From Clostridia bacterium (GTDB taxonomy: Bacteria; Bacillota; Clostridia; Lachnospirales; Lachnospiraceae), in contig SAAB01000027.1 of the NCBI GenBank assembly GCA_009929615.1, positions 1-41,648 on the forward strand: DNA of 41,648 nt, written 5' to 3'. Position numbers and translations under genes: made by a program. How positions within the stretch are numbered: the first letter of the stretch is position 1; every line of letters starts with the position of its first letter. Of this stretch, positions 1 to 8,590 are shown in pieces. The notes under the pieces are model-generated. The model worked only from the letters and a program-made list of their open reading frames with translations. It was not told where the DNA came from and made no database searches.

Positions 1-90
1 TGATAAACGAACAGCATTGCTTTTCCATCCGGTCAAGGGTGGCGTAACAAATCAATACATTACGTGGTGGCAATCCCACGAAAAAAATGA

Positions 91-122
91 TTGACCCAAG
101 ATTTTTTGCAAAATACTACAAT
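91..122 (+). promoter_or_regulatory. Putative sigma-A promoter for the riboswitch-helicase transcript
   Basis: A TTGACC -35 hexamer lies at 91-96. With a 17-bp spacer the -10 is TACTAC (114-119); a better-looking TACAAT (117-122) would need a 20-bp spacer. The start would fall around 125-130, ahead of the aptamer. Bases 1-90 hold no gene or other signal that I can support. Confidence 0.45.
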
Positions 123-159
123 ACACTATTTTTTTTCATGCCAACGTAGTAGAATAAAG

Positions 160-246
160 GTAATGATATACAGAGGGGCAAACCAGGAGAAATCCTGGGA
201 CGCAAAGCTAAGGACCTGTAAAATGGTAGCCAGTTGCATTTTTAAT
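160..246 (+). promoter_or_regulatory. Cyclic di-GMP-I (GEMM-I) riboswitch aptamer
   Basis: The conserved GEMM-I core is visible in order: GGGCAAACC (176-184), an AGGA-GAAA-TCCT hairpin with a GAAA tetraloop (185-196), GGGACGCAAAGC (197-208), then the second arm ending in TGGTAGCC (224-231) followed by GTT. These elements, the tetraloop, and their spacing match the class-I c-di-GMP aptamer typified by Vc2 of Vibrio cholerae. It sits about 100 nt upstream of the DUF4011 helicase start and directly before a terminator-like hairpin, so it should regulate that gene by transcription attenuation. The closing stem P1 is AT-rich and its exact ends are uncertain. Confidence 0.93.
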
Positions 247-248
247 TG

Positions 249-286
249 GACATTGTCGATGAAACAGGGCAATGTCTATTTTTGTT
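249..286 (+). terminator. Terminator-like expression platform of the c-di-GMP riboswitch
   Basis: GACATTG (249-255) pairs with CAATGTC (270-276) around a 14-nt loop and is followed by TATTTTTGTT. Its place between aptamer and start codon makes it the likely attenuator. A competing hairpin CCAGTT/AATTGG (230-235 with 244-249) touches its 5' arm. I infer, but cannot prove, that ligand binding promotes termination, as for several clostridial class-I switches. Confidence 0.72.
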
Positions 287-337
287 GAGTTTTAGAGGGT
301 TAGGGCAGAAAAGAAATTACAAGAGAGGGTCAACGTT

Positions 338-3300
338 ATGGAAAAGAAAGTCACTGTAGGAGGAGTATTAAATACATCGATTAACTTTGCGATGCAGCAA
401 AATTATGTACCAATTATACGAAACCTAATTGTAAATAATGAATCAGAGGAAAATTTGAAGAATCTGACATTGAGAATTTCCTTTGAACCGGGTTTTGCAA
501 GAGAGTTTTCCTATGAGATAGAGGAACTGGCAGCAGGCAGTTCTTTTGAAATTTCGCCGGTAAGAATTCAGCTATCTACGGAATTTTTGTTCTCATTGAC
601 AGAGAAAATGGTTGGTACCATTATTATTGACTTAATTGAAGAGGATAAGGACATTTATAATTTCACCAATGAGATTGAATTGCTGGCCTATGATGAGTGG
701 AGCGGTCTGCTTATCATGCCGGAAATTATTACAGCCTTTGTAACGCCTAATCACCCAAAGGTCACAGCTATTCTTAGCCGGGCATCAAAATTTTTAAATG
801 AATGGATGGGACAGCCATCATTTACAGGGTATCAGACGAGAAATCCGAATAATGTAAAGTTTCAGATGGCAGCCATTTATGCAGCACTGCATGCTGAGAA
901 TATTATTTATAATAATCCACCGGCTAGTTATGAAATTGTTGGACAGCGAGTGCGTATGCCACATATGGTTGTTGAACAGAAACAGGGAACGTGTCTGGAT
1001 TTATCTATACTTTATGCAGCCTGTCTGGAAGCAGCAGGACTGTTCCCATTGATTATTTTTATGAAGGGCCATGCCTATTCAGGTTGTTGGTTAGAAGAAG
1101 AAACTTTTGCGGATTGTGCTGTGGATGATGTGTCTGCACTGGAAAAGAGAATTGTGCCGGGAGCAGAGGAACTGTTGCTGGTTGAATGTACGGATTATGT
1201 TCAAGGGGGGAATGTAGACTTTGAAAAGGCTTTAAAACATGGAAAGGACCATTTAAATCAGCCAGGTCTTTTCGACTATGTTATTGACGTGCAGAGGTCA
1301 AGAGGCAGTGGTATCCGGCCGATTCCTATTAAATTACCTCGGACAGAAAGTTTTCAGGAAAATGTAGAGGAAGAGAATGGGGAGACAGTTGTTTTTGCAC
1401 CAAAAGAAATGGACAGATCCATGCTCGGAAAATTGGCAGAAGATAATAGGCCGCTTACAAAACAAAAAATATGGGAGCGAAGACTCCTGGATTTCAGTTT
1501 GAGAAACACTCTGCTGAATTTTCGTGTGACTAAAAATGCAATACAGATTATGACAGCCGATTTGGGGGAATTAGAGGATAGATTATCTGACGGAAAAGAC
1601 TTTAGAGTTATGGAAGTGCCGTCAGAATGGACAATGTCTCCGAGAGATGCAAAAATGTTTGAAATTGAAACGGAAAAAGATTTGATTCAGACAATTGCCA
1701 CTATGGAGTTTAAAAGCCAGAGGATTCGTACATTTCTTCCAAGTGATATTTTAGAGAAAAACCTTAAAAATCTGCACCGTGCGGCTAAAGTCAGCATGGA
1801 AGAAAATGGAACAAATACATTGTTTCTGGCACTCGGTTTTCTGAGATGGTTTGAGAGTGATTTGTCGGAAAAAGCAAGATATGCGCCAATTATTCTTATA
1901 CCTGTGGATTTGGTGAGAAATAGTCGGAATAAAGGTTTTGTTATTCGAAGCAGACAAGAAGAAGCCCAGATTAATATTACCTTGTTGGAATATTTGCGGC
2001 AAGATTATGGTATTAAAATCGGTGGCTTAGACCCATTGCCGTTGGATGAACATGGAACGGATTTGCCTTTGGTTTTTAATACTATGCGACAGGCAATTAT
2101 GGGGAAAAAACGATGGAACATTGAAAATATGGCATTTCTGGGACTTTTTTCGTTTGGTCAGTTTGTTATGTGGAATGATATCAGAAATCGTTCAGAAGAT
2201 TTGGAAAAGAACAAAGTAGTTGCCAGCCTGATTGAAGGAAGAATGACCTGGCAGCCGGAGGATGTTGGAATATCGACAGATATGCTGGATGCGAAGGTTG
2301 AGCCAGATAAAATGGCAATTCCTGTCAGTGCTGATTCATCTCAGATGGTAGCTATTGCTGCCGCGGCAGCCGGGGAAAGTTTTGTATTGCATGGACCGCC
2401 TGGAACAGGAAAGTCCCAGACGATTACAAATATGATTGCGAATACATTATATCAAGGCAAATCCGTCTTATTTGTGGCTGAGAAAATGGCAGCTTTAAAT
2501 GTTGTACAAAAAAGACTTGCAGATATTGGTCTGGATTCATTTTGCCTTGAACTCCATTCAAATAAAACAAATAAGACAGCAGTTCTGGGACAGCTTAATC
2601 AGGCACTGGAAATTGGAAGAATTAAGCCACCGGAAGCCTATAAAGCGACCGCGGATTATTTGCATCATATGCGGCAGGAATTGAATTACATTATAGAGGC
2701 CATACACTGTAAGCGGGAATATGGCTGTTCTTTATATGAGGCTGTTGAAATATTTGAACAGACGAAAAGTGAAAAAGATAAGATAGATTTTTCCGGAGTG
2801 AATGTTCAATCTGTAAGTGGTAGTGAAATAGACGGTTGGAGTGAATTGATTCGTCAATATACGGTTGTTATTGAAGAAATAGGTTTATATGAAAATCACC
2901 CATTAAAGGGTTATAAAGGAACTGTTTATTCCATGGAATTGCGAAATCAGTTCGAGAATGATTTGAAGGCGGTGTTTCAACAATGCGATTCAACAGAGGA
3001 AATAGTTCGGGAACTTTTGACATGGAGTGGCCTGGAGCAGACTGAGGATAAGCCATCGGTTATTCAACTGATGAATTTTATAGAGGCGGCATTAAATCCA
3101 ATAATGACATTGACATCCTTTGTACAAACACCTAATTTTGGTGGCGTAAAGATGCAGCTGGATTTGCTTGCCCAGGTGGGGAAAGAATATAATGAGTTGT
3201 CTGGTAAGCTTTTACAGAACTTTCAGGATTCGGTATTTTCTTATAATGTTGATGATGCTTTGACACGTTGGAATAGTGCGTCTGCAACTTGGTTTTTCCC

Positions 3301-6118
3301 GAAGATGCTCAAGCAGAATAGTCTTGTAAAAGAATTAAAGGCTTTTTCCAAGAATCCAAGCGAGATTACAAAAGAGTCTATTCAAAGTTATTATGAGGAA
3401 CTTAGGAAACTGTCAGAAAAGAAAAAACAAATTGAAATGACATCACCTGAGCTGGCTGGCTTTACAAACGGAATATATATGGGGCTTCAGACAGATTGGA
3501 ATCAGCTGAATGCCGCAATAGAAAAATCGGTTACAGTTCGAGAGGCAGTCAGGGCATTTCCTGAAAGTAAGAGGGAAAATCTGATTCATCTCGCAGATAA
3601 TCCTTCAGAAGGGGAAAAACTCAGAGGACAGGTGGAGAAGCTTCAGCTTTTTATACAGTCGGCAGACAAACTTACAAATCAGTATTCTGTCGATATGAAG
3701 GATGCTGAAAACAGCCAGAACTGGATTATGGAAGTAAAGAATTTATGCGAGAAATATCGGGATAATATCTCTGAACTAAAGTCATGGGTTGATTTTAATA
3801 TCAAAGATAAAGAACTTAGAGAAAAAGGTCTGGCCGTTGTGTCTGAAGCCTATAAACAGAATAAAGTTGATAAAGGAAATATCAAGGATGCATTTAGGTG
3901 TAATTTGTTCTACCGGTTATCACTTCAGACCATTTCTTCAGACTCCAGACTGGCAGATTTCAGAGGCAGACAGTATGAAGATATGATTCTGAAATATAAA
4001 GAAACTATTGATAAATTCCAGAAAATGACGATTCAGGAACTTGTGTCAAAATTATCTGAGAAAGTTCCGGCAAATGGCGGAGACGGTGCGGCATCTTCTG
4101 AACTGGGAATTTTAAAACGAGCGATTAAAAGCAATGGCCGTATGATGCCAATTCGAAAGCTGTTTGACCAGATTCCGACATTGCTCCGACGGATTTGTCC
4201 ATGTATGCTTATGAGTCCGATTTCTGTGGCACAATACATAGACCCTGCTTTTCCGAAATTCGACCTGGTCATTTTTGATGAGGCATCCCAGCTTCCGACA
4301 AGTGAGGCAGTTGGAACAATCGCGAGAGGAGAAAATGTTATTGTTGTTGGTGACCCTAAACAGCTGCCGCCGACCAGTTTCTTTACTTCAAATCGTGTAG
4401 ACGAGGAAAATAGTGAGAAAGAGGACCTTGAAAGTCTTTTAGATGACTGTCTTGCAATATCCATGCCGCAGGAACATTTGAAATGGCATTACAGGTCAAG
4501 ACATGAGAGCCTGATTGCATACAGCAATGTGAAATATTATGACAATAAACTCTATACATTCCCATCGCCAAATGATCTGGTTTCAGAAGTCAAGATGGTG
4601 CATTTGGATGGCTACTATGATAAAGGAAAAACAAAGCAAAATCTGGCAGAAGCAAAGGCTGTTGTGTCAGAAATTGTACGCAGGTTACGGGATGAACGCC
4701 TTCGCAATGATAGTATAGGCGTCGTTACATTTAGTTCCGTTCAGCAGAATTTGATTGAAGATTTACTGTTGGATGAATTTTCCAAGCATCCTGAGCTGGA
4801 GGAAATTGATAATAAATCAAAAGAGCCTGTATTTATTAAAAATCTGGAAAATGTTCAGGGTGATGAACGGGATATTATACTCTTCTCTATTGGGTACGGC
4901 CCGGATAAAGAGGGTAAAGTATCTATGAACTTTGGACCATTGAACAGAGATGGGGGATGGCGTAGATTAAATGTTGCCATATCCAGAGCGAGAAAGAGCA
5001 TGATAGTATATGCTGTTATTAAACCGGAGCAGATTGACCTTTCAAGAACCCGGTCCGAGGGTGTTGCAGGATTAAAAGGATTTTTGGAATTTGCAGAGCG
5101 CGGTAAATATGTTTTGGCAGTACGCAGTAAATCTGCTTCAACCCATGTGGATACGATGATTAATGAAATTGCTGAGGCAATAGAGAAAATGGGCTATAAG
5201 GTTAAATGCAATATTGGCTGTTCTGAATATAAGATGGATATTGGAGTTATCCATCCGAACAAAGAGAATACATATCTGTTAGGTATACTGATGGACGGTG
5301 AAAATTGCAGAGAAGCTGCAACTTCCAAGGATCGCTTCATGCTTCAGCCGAATGTATTAACAGGCCTGGGCTGGAAAATTATGCGTGTATGGATGTTAGA
5401 ATGGCTGGATAATCAGGCGCATGTTGAGAAAGAAATTGAAAAGGCGATTAAAGAAGCTATTGAAAATGATGCGGTAGAGAAGGAGGCGATAGACGAATCT
5501 AATAATCAAACTCAGCATTTAGAGTTTGAAAAAATGGATGTGAGCGAAATCTCGGATTCCTTAAAACAACCTTATCAATCGGTGGAAATATCACAAATTG
5601 GAATGGCTGAGGCATTTTATGGTGTAGACCAAAAGACAAGAATCAGGGATAAAGCCAAAGAAATTCTTGAAAAAGAGGCTCCGATCAGCCATAAGTTATT
5701 AATGCGAAAAGTATTGTCATGCTGGAATATTTCACGGTCAGGCAGTCGGGTAGAAGGTGTTTTTCTGGGGGCTCTTGATGGTGTGGCAAAACAGAGTATC
5801 AAAGAAGGGGAAACACTGTTTTATTGGAAGCCAAGCCAGATTCCTATGGATTATAAAGGTTATCGAGTAGAAGACCAGTTTGGGGAAAAGAGAAGTATGG
5901 AAGATGTATCTTCTTATGAGATTTTAAATGCTATTTTAGAAGTTTTGACCGAGCAAATCAGTTTGTCTCAAAAGGATTTAGTACGTGAGACTGCAAAGAA
6001 ATTTGGCTTCTCACGAATGGGAAATGTTATAGAAACGGCAGTTAATGGAGCCATCAATCTGGGATTAGAAAAAGAAAAAATTTCCTTGGCGGAAAATGGT
6101 AATGTAATAATAAGATAG
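338..6118 (+). CDS. DUF4011-type SF1 helicase with transglutaminase-like, Vsr-like nuclease and DUF3320 domains
   Basis: A 1926-residue cytosolic protein; ribosome site GAGAGG about 9 nt before ATG. Order of domains: an N-terminal beta-rich region; a transglutaminase-like fold around 150-265 with Cys219 (GTCLDLS) and His245 (GHAYSGCW); DUF4011 around 380-560 (RRLLDFSLRNTLLNF); SF1 helicase with Walker A GPPGTGKS (686-693), Walker B DEASQ (from 1314), GDPKQLPP, WHYRSRHESL and VAISRAR motifs; a Vsr/MTES_1575-like PD-(D/E)xK segment around 1600-1690 (Asp1634 in KMDIGV); and a C-terminal DUF3320-like winged segment from about 1775. Large DUF4011-helicase-Vsr proteins are linked to mobile-element defence in the literature; substrate and activity here are inferred. 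It stands alone between the riboswitch and its own terminator. The ORF is intact with all ATPase motifs, so it is probably active. c-di-GMP control is the odd point. Confidence 0.9.
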   Translation: MEKKVTVGGVLNTSINFAMQQNYVPIIRNLIVNNESEENLKNLTLRISFEPGFAREFSYEIEELAAGSSFEISPVRIQLSTEFLFSLTEKMVGTIIIDLIEEDKDIYNFTNEIELLAYDEWSGLLIMPEIITAFVTPNHPKVTAILSRASKFLNEWMGQPSFTGYQTRNPNNVKFQMAAIYAALHAENIIYNNPPASYEIVGQRVRMPHMVVEQKQGTCLDLSILYAACLEAAGLFPLIIFMKGHAYSGCWLEEETFADCAVDDVSALEKRIVPGAEELLLVECTDYVQGGNVDFEKALKHGKDHLNQPGLFDYVIDVQRSRGSGIRPIPIKLPRTESFQENVEEENGETVVFAPKEMDRSMLGKLAEDNRPLTKQKIWERRLLDFSLRNTLLNFRVTKNAIQIMTADLGELEDRLSDGKDFRVMEVPSEWTMSPRDAKMFEIETEKDLIQTIATMEFKSQRIRTFLPSDILEKNLKNLHRAAKVSMEENGTNTLFLALGFLRWFESDLSEKARYAPIILIPVDLVRNSRNKGFVIRSRQEEAQINITLLEYLRQDYGIKIGGLDPLPLDEHGTDLPLVFNTMRQAIMGKKRWNIENMAFLGLFSFGQFVMWNDIRNRSEDLEKNKVVASLIEGRMTWQPEDVGISTDMLDAKVEPDKMAIPVSADSSQMVAIAAAAAGESFVLHGPPGTGKSQTITNMIANTLYQGKSVLFVAEKMAALNVVQKRLADIGLDSFCLELHSNKTNKTAVLGQLNQALEIGRIKPPEAYKATADYLHHMRQELNYIIEAIHCKREYGCSLYEAVEIFEQTKSEKDKIDFSGVNVQSVSGSEIDGWSELIRQYTVVIEEIGLYENHPLKGYKGTVYSMELRNQFENDLKAVFQQCDSTEEIVRELLTWSGLEQTEDKPSVIQLMNFIEAALNPIMTLTSFVQTPNFGGVKMQLDLLAQVGKEYNELSGKLLQNFQDSVFSYNVDDALTRWNSASATWFFPKMLKQNSLVKELKAFSKNPSEITKESIQSYYEELRKLSEKKKQIEMTSPELAGFTNGIYMGLQTDWNQLNAAIEKSVTVREAVRAFPESKRENLIHLADNPSEGEKLRGQVEKLQLFIQSADKLTNQYSVDMKDAENSQNWIMEVKNLCEKYRDNISELKSWVDFNIKDKELREKGLAVVSEAYKQNKVDKGNIKDAFRCNLFYRLSLQTISSDSRLADFRGRQYEDMILKYKETIDKFQKMTIQELVSKLSEKVPANGGDGAASSELGILKRAIKSNGRMMPIRKLFDQIPTLLRRICPCMLMSPISVAQYIDPAFPKFDLVIFDEASQLPTSEAVGTIARGENVIVVGDPKQLPPTSFFTSNRVDEENSEKEDLESLLDDCLAISMPQEHLKWHYRSRHESLIAYSNVKYYDNKLYTFPSPNDLVSEVKMVHLDGYYDKGKTKQNLAEAKAVVSEIVRRLRDERLRNDSIGVVTFSSVQQNLIEDLLLDEFSKHPELEEIDNKSKEPVFIKNLENVQGDERDIILFSIGYGPDKEGKVSMNFGPLNRDGGWRRLNVAISRARKSMIVYAVIKPEQIDLSRTRSEGVAGLKGFLEFAERGKYVLAVRSKSASTHVDTMINEIAEAIEKMGYKVKCNIGCSEYKMDIGVIHPNKENTYLLGILMDGENCREAATSKDRFMLQPNVLTGLGWKIMRVWMLEWLDNQAHVEKEIEKAIKEAIENDAVEKEAIDESNNQTQHLEFEKMDVSEISDSLKQPYQSVEISQIGMAEAFYGVDQKTRIRDKAKEILEKEAPISHKLLMRKVLSCWNISRSGSRVEGVFLGALDGVAKQSIKEGETLFYWKPSQIPMDYKGYRVEDQFGEKRSMEDVSSYEILNAILEVLTEQISLSQKDLVRETAKKFGFSRMGNVIETAVNGAINLGLEKEKISLAENGNVIIR

Positions 6119-6131
6119 AAAATTTAGAGTG

Positions 6132-6160
6132 AAAGGCATCGGAAATATTCGATGCCTTTT
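6132..6160 (+). terminator. Rho-independent terminator after the DUF4011 helicase
   Basis: AAAGGCATCG (6132-6141) pairs with CGATGCCTTT (6150-6159) around an 8-nt loop, and the run of T continues to 6160. It lies 14 nt after the helicase stop codon. Confidence 0.85.
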
Positions 6161-6272
6161 CCACATAACTATGATGAATTTAAGGCGGAACATATATGTC
6201 GGGTAACAGAAAGTACCGTGCTGGTGTGAACACTTTAGTATTTAACTCCTATTGTATACACAAAATAGAAAA

Positions 6273-6301
6273 TTGACAGATATTGGAAATTGGAATATAC
6301 T
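6273..6301 (+). promoter_or_regulatory. Consensus sigma-A promoter of the catalase-perR operon
   Basis: TTGACA (6273-6278), a 17-bp spacer, then TATACT (6296-6301). This is the best promoter in the window. Transcription should start near 6308, giving a leader of about 155 nt before the catalase start codon. Bases 6161-6272 hold nothing else I can support. Confidence 0.85.
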
Positions 6302-6320
6302 ATTAGTAATTAGTCCTAAT
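6300..6320 (+). promoter_or_regulatory. Operator-like inverted repeat at the catalase transcription start (candidate PerR site)
   Basis: TATTAG (6301-6306) and CTAATA (6315-6320, using the base after the -10) form an inverted repeat across the predicted +1 region. It is AT-rich and built from TTAGTAAT/CCTAAT half-sites like Fur-family boxes, but it is not a clean 7-1-7 PerR box. The PerR gene in the same operon makes autoregulation likely. This is inference from position and symmetry. Confidence 0.45.
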
Positions 6321-6332
6321 AACAGATTGCAA

Positions 6333-6453
6333 CTTCCTTTCCCTAGGGTCAGGTGAATCACCCGTTCATTAGGTTTCAGGCGAAACCTTAGCATTTGACT
6401 TGAGAATGTTAATGCCACAGAGGTATGGACATAGATACCCAAAGGAAAGGAAG
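6333..6453 (+). ncRNA. Structured catalase leader RNA that can occlude the ribosome-binding site
   Basis: CTTCCTTTCC (6333-6342) is the perfect 10-base complement of GGAAAGGAAG (6444-6453), which is the catalase Shine-Dalgarno region. Inside this closing helix lie four local hairpins: GGGT/ACCC (6346-6349 with 6360-6363), AGGTTTC/GAAACCT (6371-6377 with 6382-6388, AGGC loop), GCATT/AATGC (6391-6395 with 6411-6415) and GGTAT/ATACC (6422-6426 with 6435-6439). The result is a five-way-junction-like fold. I recognise no known riboswitch class in it. A metabolite, metal, thermosensor or protein-binding role is open. Confidence 0.6.
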
Positions 6454-6462
6454 GTATGATAT

Positions 6463-7977
6463 ATGAGTGACCACAAAAAATTAACCAATGAAGTTGGGGC
6501 ACCGATTGCCGATAATGAGAATTCGATTACAGCGGGAGCACGTGGACCAGTCGTTATGCAGGATGTGTGGCTGATGGAGAAGATGGCCCATTTTAATCGT
6601 GAAGTTATTCCGGAACGGCGTATGCATGCAAAGGGCTGGGGGGCTCACGGCACATTTACAGTGACGAAGGACATTTCCAGGTATACAAAAGCAAAAGTTT
6701 TACAGCCGGGTGCCGTTACAGAGACTTTCACACGATTTTCAACAGTGGCAGGAGAACGTGGGGCTGCTGATTGTGAGAGGGATATCCGTGGTGTTGCAAC
6801 AAAGTTTTATACAGAAGAGGGCAACTGGGATTTGGTAGGAAATAATACACCAACCTTTTTTATTCGTGATGTTCATAATTTCTCTGATTTGAATCGTGCT
6901 GTAAAGCGTGACCCGAGAACAGGACGTCGTTCGGCACAGAATAACTGGGATTTCTGGACAATGCTGCCGGAATGCTTTCATCAGATTACAGTTGTCATGT
7001 CGGACCGTGGAATCCCTGCATCCTTTAGAAACATGCACTTTTTCGGAGAGCATACATTCTCATTGTATAATTCAGATAATGAGAGAGTATGGTGTAAGTT
7101 CCATTTTAAAACACAGCAGGGAATTAAGAACTTAAGTAATGAAGAGGCGACGAAGATTAATGGTATGGATAGAGAATATCATGGAAAAGACCTTTTCGAT
7201 GCTATTGAAAAAGGAGATTTTCCAAAATGGACCGTGTATATTCAGGTTATGACGGAAGAACAGGCAAAAAATCATTATGAGAATCCTTTTGATATTACAA
7301 AAATCTGGCGTCATGCAGAGTACCCGTTAATTGAGGTTGGTGAATTGGAGTTAAATCGTAATCCGGACAATTATTTTGCGGAAGTTGAGCAGGCGGCATT
7401 TACGCCAGCCCATGTCGTTCCGGGAATTGGCTTTTCACCGGACAAGTTTCTTCAGGGAAGACTTTTTGCCTATGGAGATGCACAGCGGTACAGACTTGGT
7501 GTCAATCACAATCTTATCCCGGTAAATCGTGCAAAATGTGAAGTGAATGAGTATCATAGGGATGGAGCCATGCGTGTAGATGGAAACTGCGGTGCAACAC
7601 CGGCCTATTCACCAAACAGTGCCGGAGCTTGGACCGCCCAGCCGGAAGTTATGGAACCACCGCTGGATATAACCGGAGCTGTGTGGACCTATGACCCTAA
7701 GGATGACCCAACGGATGATTGTTTCCGTGCAGGCGGCGATTTATGGCGTGTGCTTGAAGAAGACAAGAAAGAAATCCTGATTCAAAATACGGCAGGTGAT
7801 ATTGCATCCTGTACAGAGAATATAAAGTATCGTCATGCTGCCCACTGTTATTTGGCGGATAAGGCATATGGCGAGCGGTTTACGAAAGCAGCAGGACTTG
7901 ATCTCGATAAAGTCGTAGCACTTTCAAAATTAAATCATGCAGAATTGATTTCTGCCACACTGTCTGATAAAATGTAA
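6463..7977 (+). CDS. katA: Heme catalase
   Basis: A 504-residue monofunctional small-subunit heme catalase, which converts hydrogen peroxide to water and oxygen in the cytosol. Visible signatures: distal His55 in [14 protein letters not shown], distal Asn in [11 protein letters not shown] (127/128), and proximal heme-ligand Tyr337 in [14 protein letters not shown]. Length fits the clade of about 480-510 residues, and there is no signal peptide. The start is ATG with GGAAGG 8 nt upstream; another ATG at 6456 is out of frame. perR follows 27 nt downstream, so the two form an operon. Expression probably responds to peroxide through PerR at the promoter, and possibly also through the leader RNA that pairs with the ribosome site. 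A catalase in a likely strict anaerobe points to oxygen tolerance. Confidence 0.96.
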   Translation: MSDHKKLTNEVGAPIADNENSITAGARGPVVMQDVWLMEKMAHFNREVIPERRMHAKGWGAHGTFTVTKDISRYTKAKVLQPGAVTETFTRFSTVAGERGAADCERDIRGVATKFYTEEGNWDLVGNNTPTFFIRDVHNFSDLNRAVKRDPRTGRRSAQNNWDFWTMLPECFHQITVVMSDRGIPASFRNMHFFGEHTFSLYNSDNERVWCKFHFKTQQGIKNLSNEEATKINGMDREYHGKDLFDAIEKGDFPKWTVYIQVMTEEQAKNHYENPFDITKIWRHAEYPLIEVGELELNRNPDNYFAEVEQAAFTPAHVVPGIGFSPDKFLQGRLFAYGDAQRYRLGVNHNLIPVNRAKCEVNEYHRDGAMRVDGNCGATPAYSPNSAGAWTAQPEVMEPPLDITGAVWTYDPKDDPTDDCFRAGGDLWRVLEEDKKEILIQNTAGDIASCTENIKYRHAAHCYLADKAYGERFTKAAGLDLDKVVALSKLNHAELISATLSDKM

Positions 7978-8004
7978 TACATCGAAAAACAGAGGTGTAT
8001 TCAA

Positions 8005-8394
8005 GTGAAACAAGTGCGTAATACGAAACAGAGGCAGATTGTATTGAACGTTGTGCAGGAACATCATGACCATCCGACGGCAGAACAGATTTTTATAGAT
8101 GTCCGGGAAAAGGACGAAAAAATCAGTCGGGGAACGGTGTATCGTAATTTGCATCATCTTGCTCAGAAAAATGAAATTCTCCATGTAAGGATTCCCGGGG
8201 CAGACCGGTATGACTGGCGTATTGATTTGCATTATCATTTAGTCTGTACAAAATGTGGAGAAGTGTCTGATTTGGCACTGCCCTATAATCCTTCATTAGA
8301 TGATAAAGTTGAAGAGGCCACCGGATATAAGGTGGAACGTCATCGCACCATTTTTGAAGGAATTTGTCCGGCATGTCAGGATAAGATGGATTAA
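8005..8394 (+). CDS. perR: PerR-type Fur-family peroxide-responsive repressor
   Basis: A 129-residue protein starting at GTG, with AGAGGTG about 7 nt upstream. The N-terminal winged helix holds HPTAEQIF and SRGTVYRNL. Structural zinc ligands are Cys81, Cys84, Cys121 and Cys124 (two CxxC pairs). The regulatory metal set of Bacillus subtilis PerR (His37, Asp85, His91, His93, Asp104) aligns with His23, Asp70, His76, His78 and Asp89 here. The two Asp residues favour PerR over Fur. Oxidation of the His ligands by peroxide should release DNA. It lies 27 nt after the catalase gene and probably controls that operon. Confidence 0.9.
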   Translation: MKQVRNTKQRQIVLNVVQEHHDHPTAEQIFIDVREKDEKISRGTVYRNLHHLAQKNEILHVRIPGADRYDWRIDLHYHLVCTKCGEVSDLALPYNPSLDDKVEEATGYKVERHRTIFEGICPACQDKMD

Positions 8395-8400
8395 AAGTAA

Positions 8401-8427
8401 AGGGGTTGTTTAAACAGCCCCTTTTTT
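8401..8427 (+). terminator. Rho-independent terminator of the catalase-perR operon
   Basis: GGGGTTGT (8402-8409) pairs with ACAGCCCC (8414-8421, one G-T pair), followed by six T. It starts 8 nt after the perR stop. Confidence 0.9.
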
Positions 8428-8460
8428 GTGTCGAAAATTAAAGAAAAACCGTTCTGCATA

Positions 8461-8489
8461 TTGCACCTTGGAGACAAAAGGAATAAAAT
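8461..8489 (+). promoter_or_regulatory. Putative sigma-A promoter of the permease operon
   Basis: TTGCAC (8461-8466), a 17-bp spacer and TAAAAT (8484-8489). The predicted start is near 8496. Confidence 0.6.
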
Positions 8490-8499
8490 AAATATAGTA

Positions 8500-8538
8500 T
8501 GTCCACTAAATGGACATTGGGCGCTGACTTTGAAGGTC
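8500..8538 (+). other. Leader hairpins upstream of the NCS1 permease
   Basis: The roughly 95-nt leader opens with a perfect TGTCCA/TGGACA hairpin (8500-8505 with 8511-8516), then GACTT/AGGTC (8526-8530 with 8534-8538). The rest (8539-8575) is G-rich. It matches no purine, guanidine or other riboswitch I know. Any regulatory role is unproven. Confidence 0.35.
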
Positions 8539-8590
8539 GAACGAGGTTCACAGGGGACTCTGCGGCAGCTCACAAGAGGGGATGGACTTT

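Noticed and set aside
63-80. Hairpin CGTGG/CCACG followed by A-run
   Set aside because: The A-run would be on the wrong side for a + strand terminator, and the T-run precedes the hairpin on the - strand. The stem is only 5 bp.
91-288. A 65-codon open frame across the riboswitch
   Set aside because: It overlies the promoter, aptamer and terminator, has no ribosome site and no recognisable protein features.
4033-4464. 143-codon open frame on the - strand inside the helicase gene
   Set aside because: It is antisense to a well-supported gene, with no ribosome site or recognisable domain; the many other - strand open frames were dropped for the same reason.
8500-8516. TGTCCA hairpin as a repeat shared with the terminator at 24420
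   Set aside because: The similarity is only 6-7 bases within unrelated stems; chance explains it.
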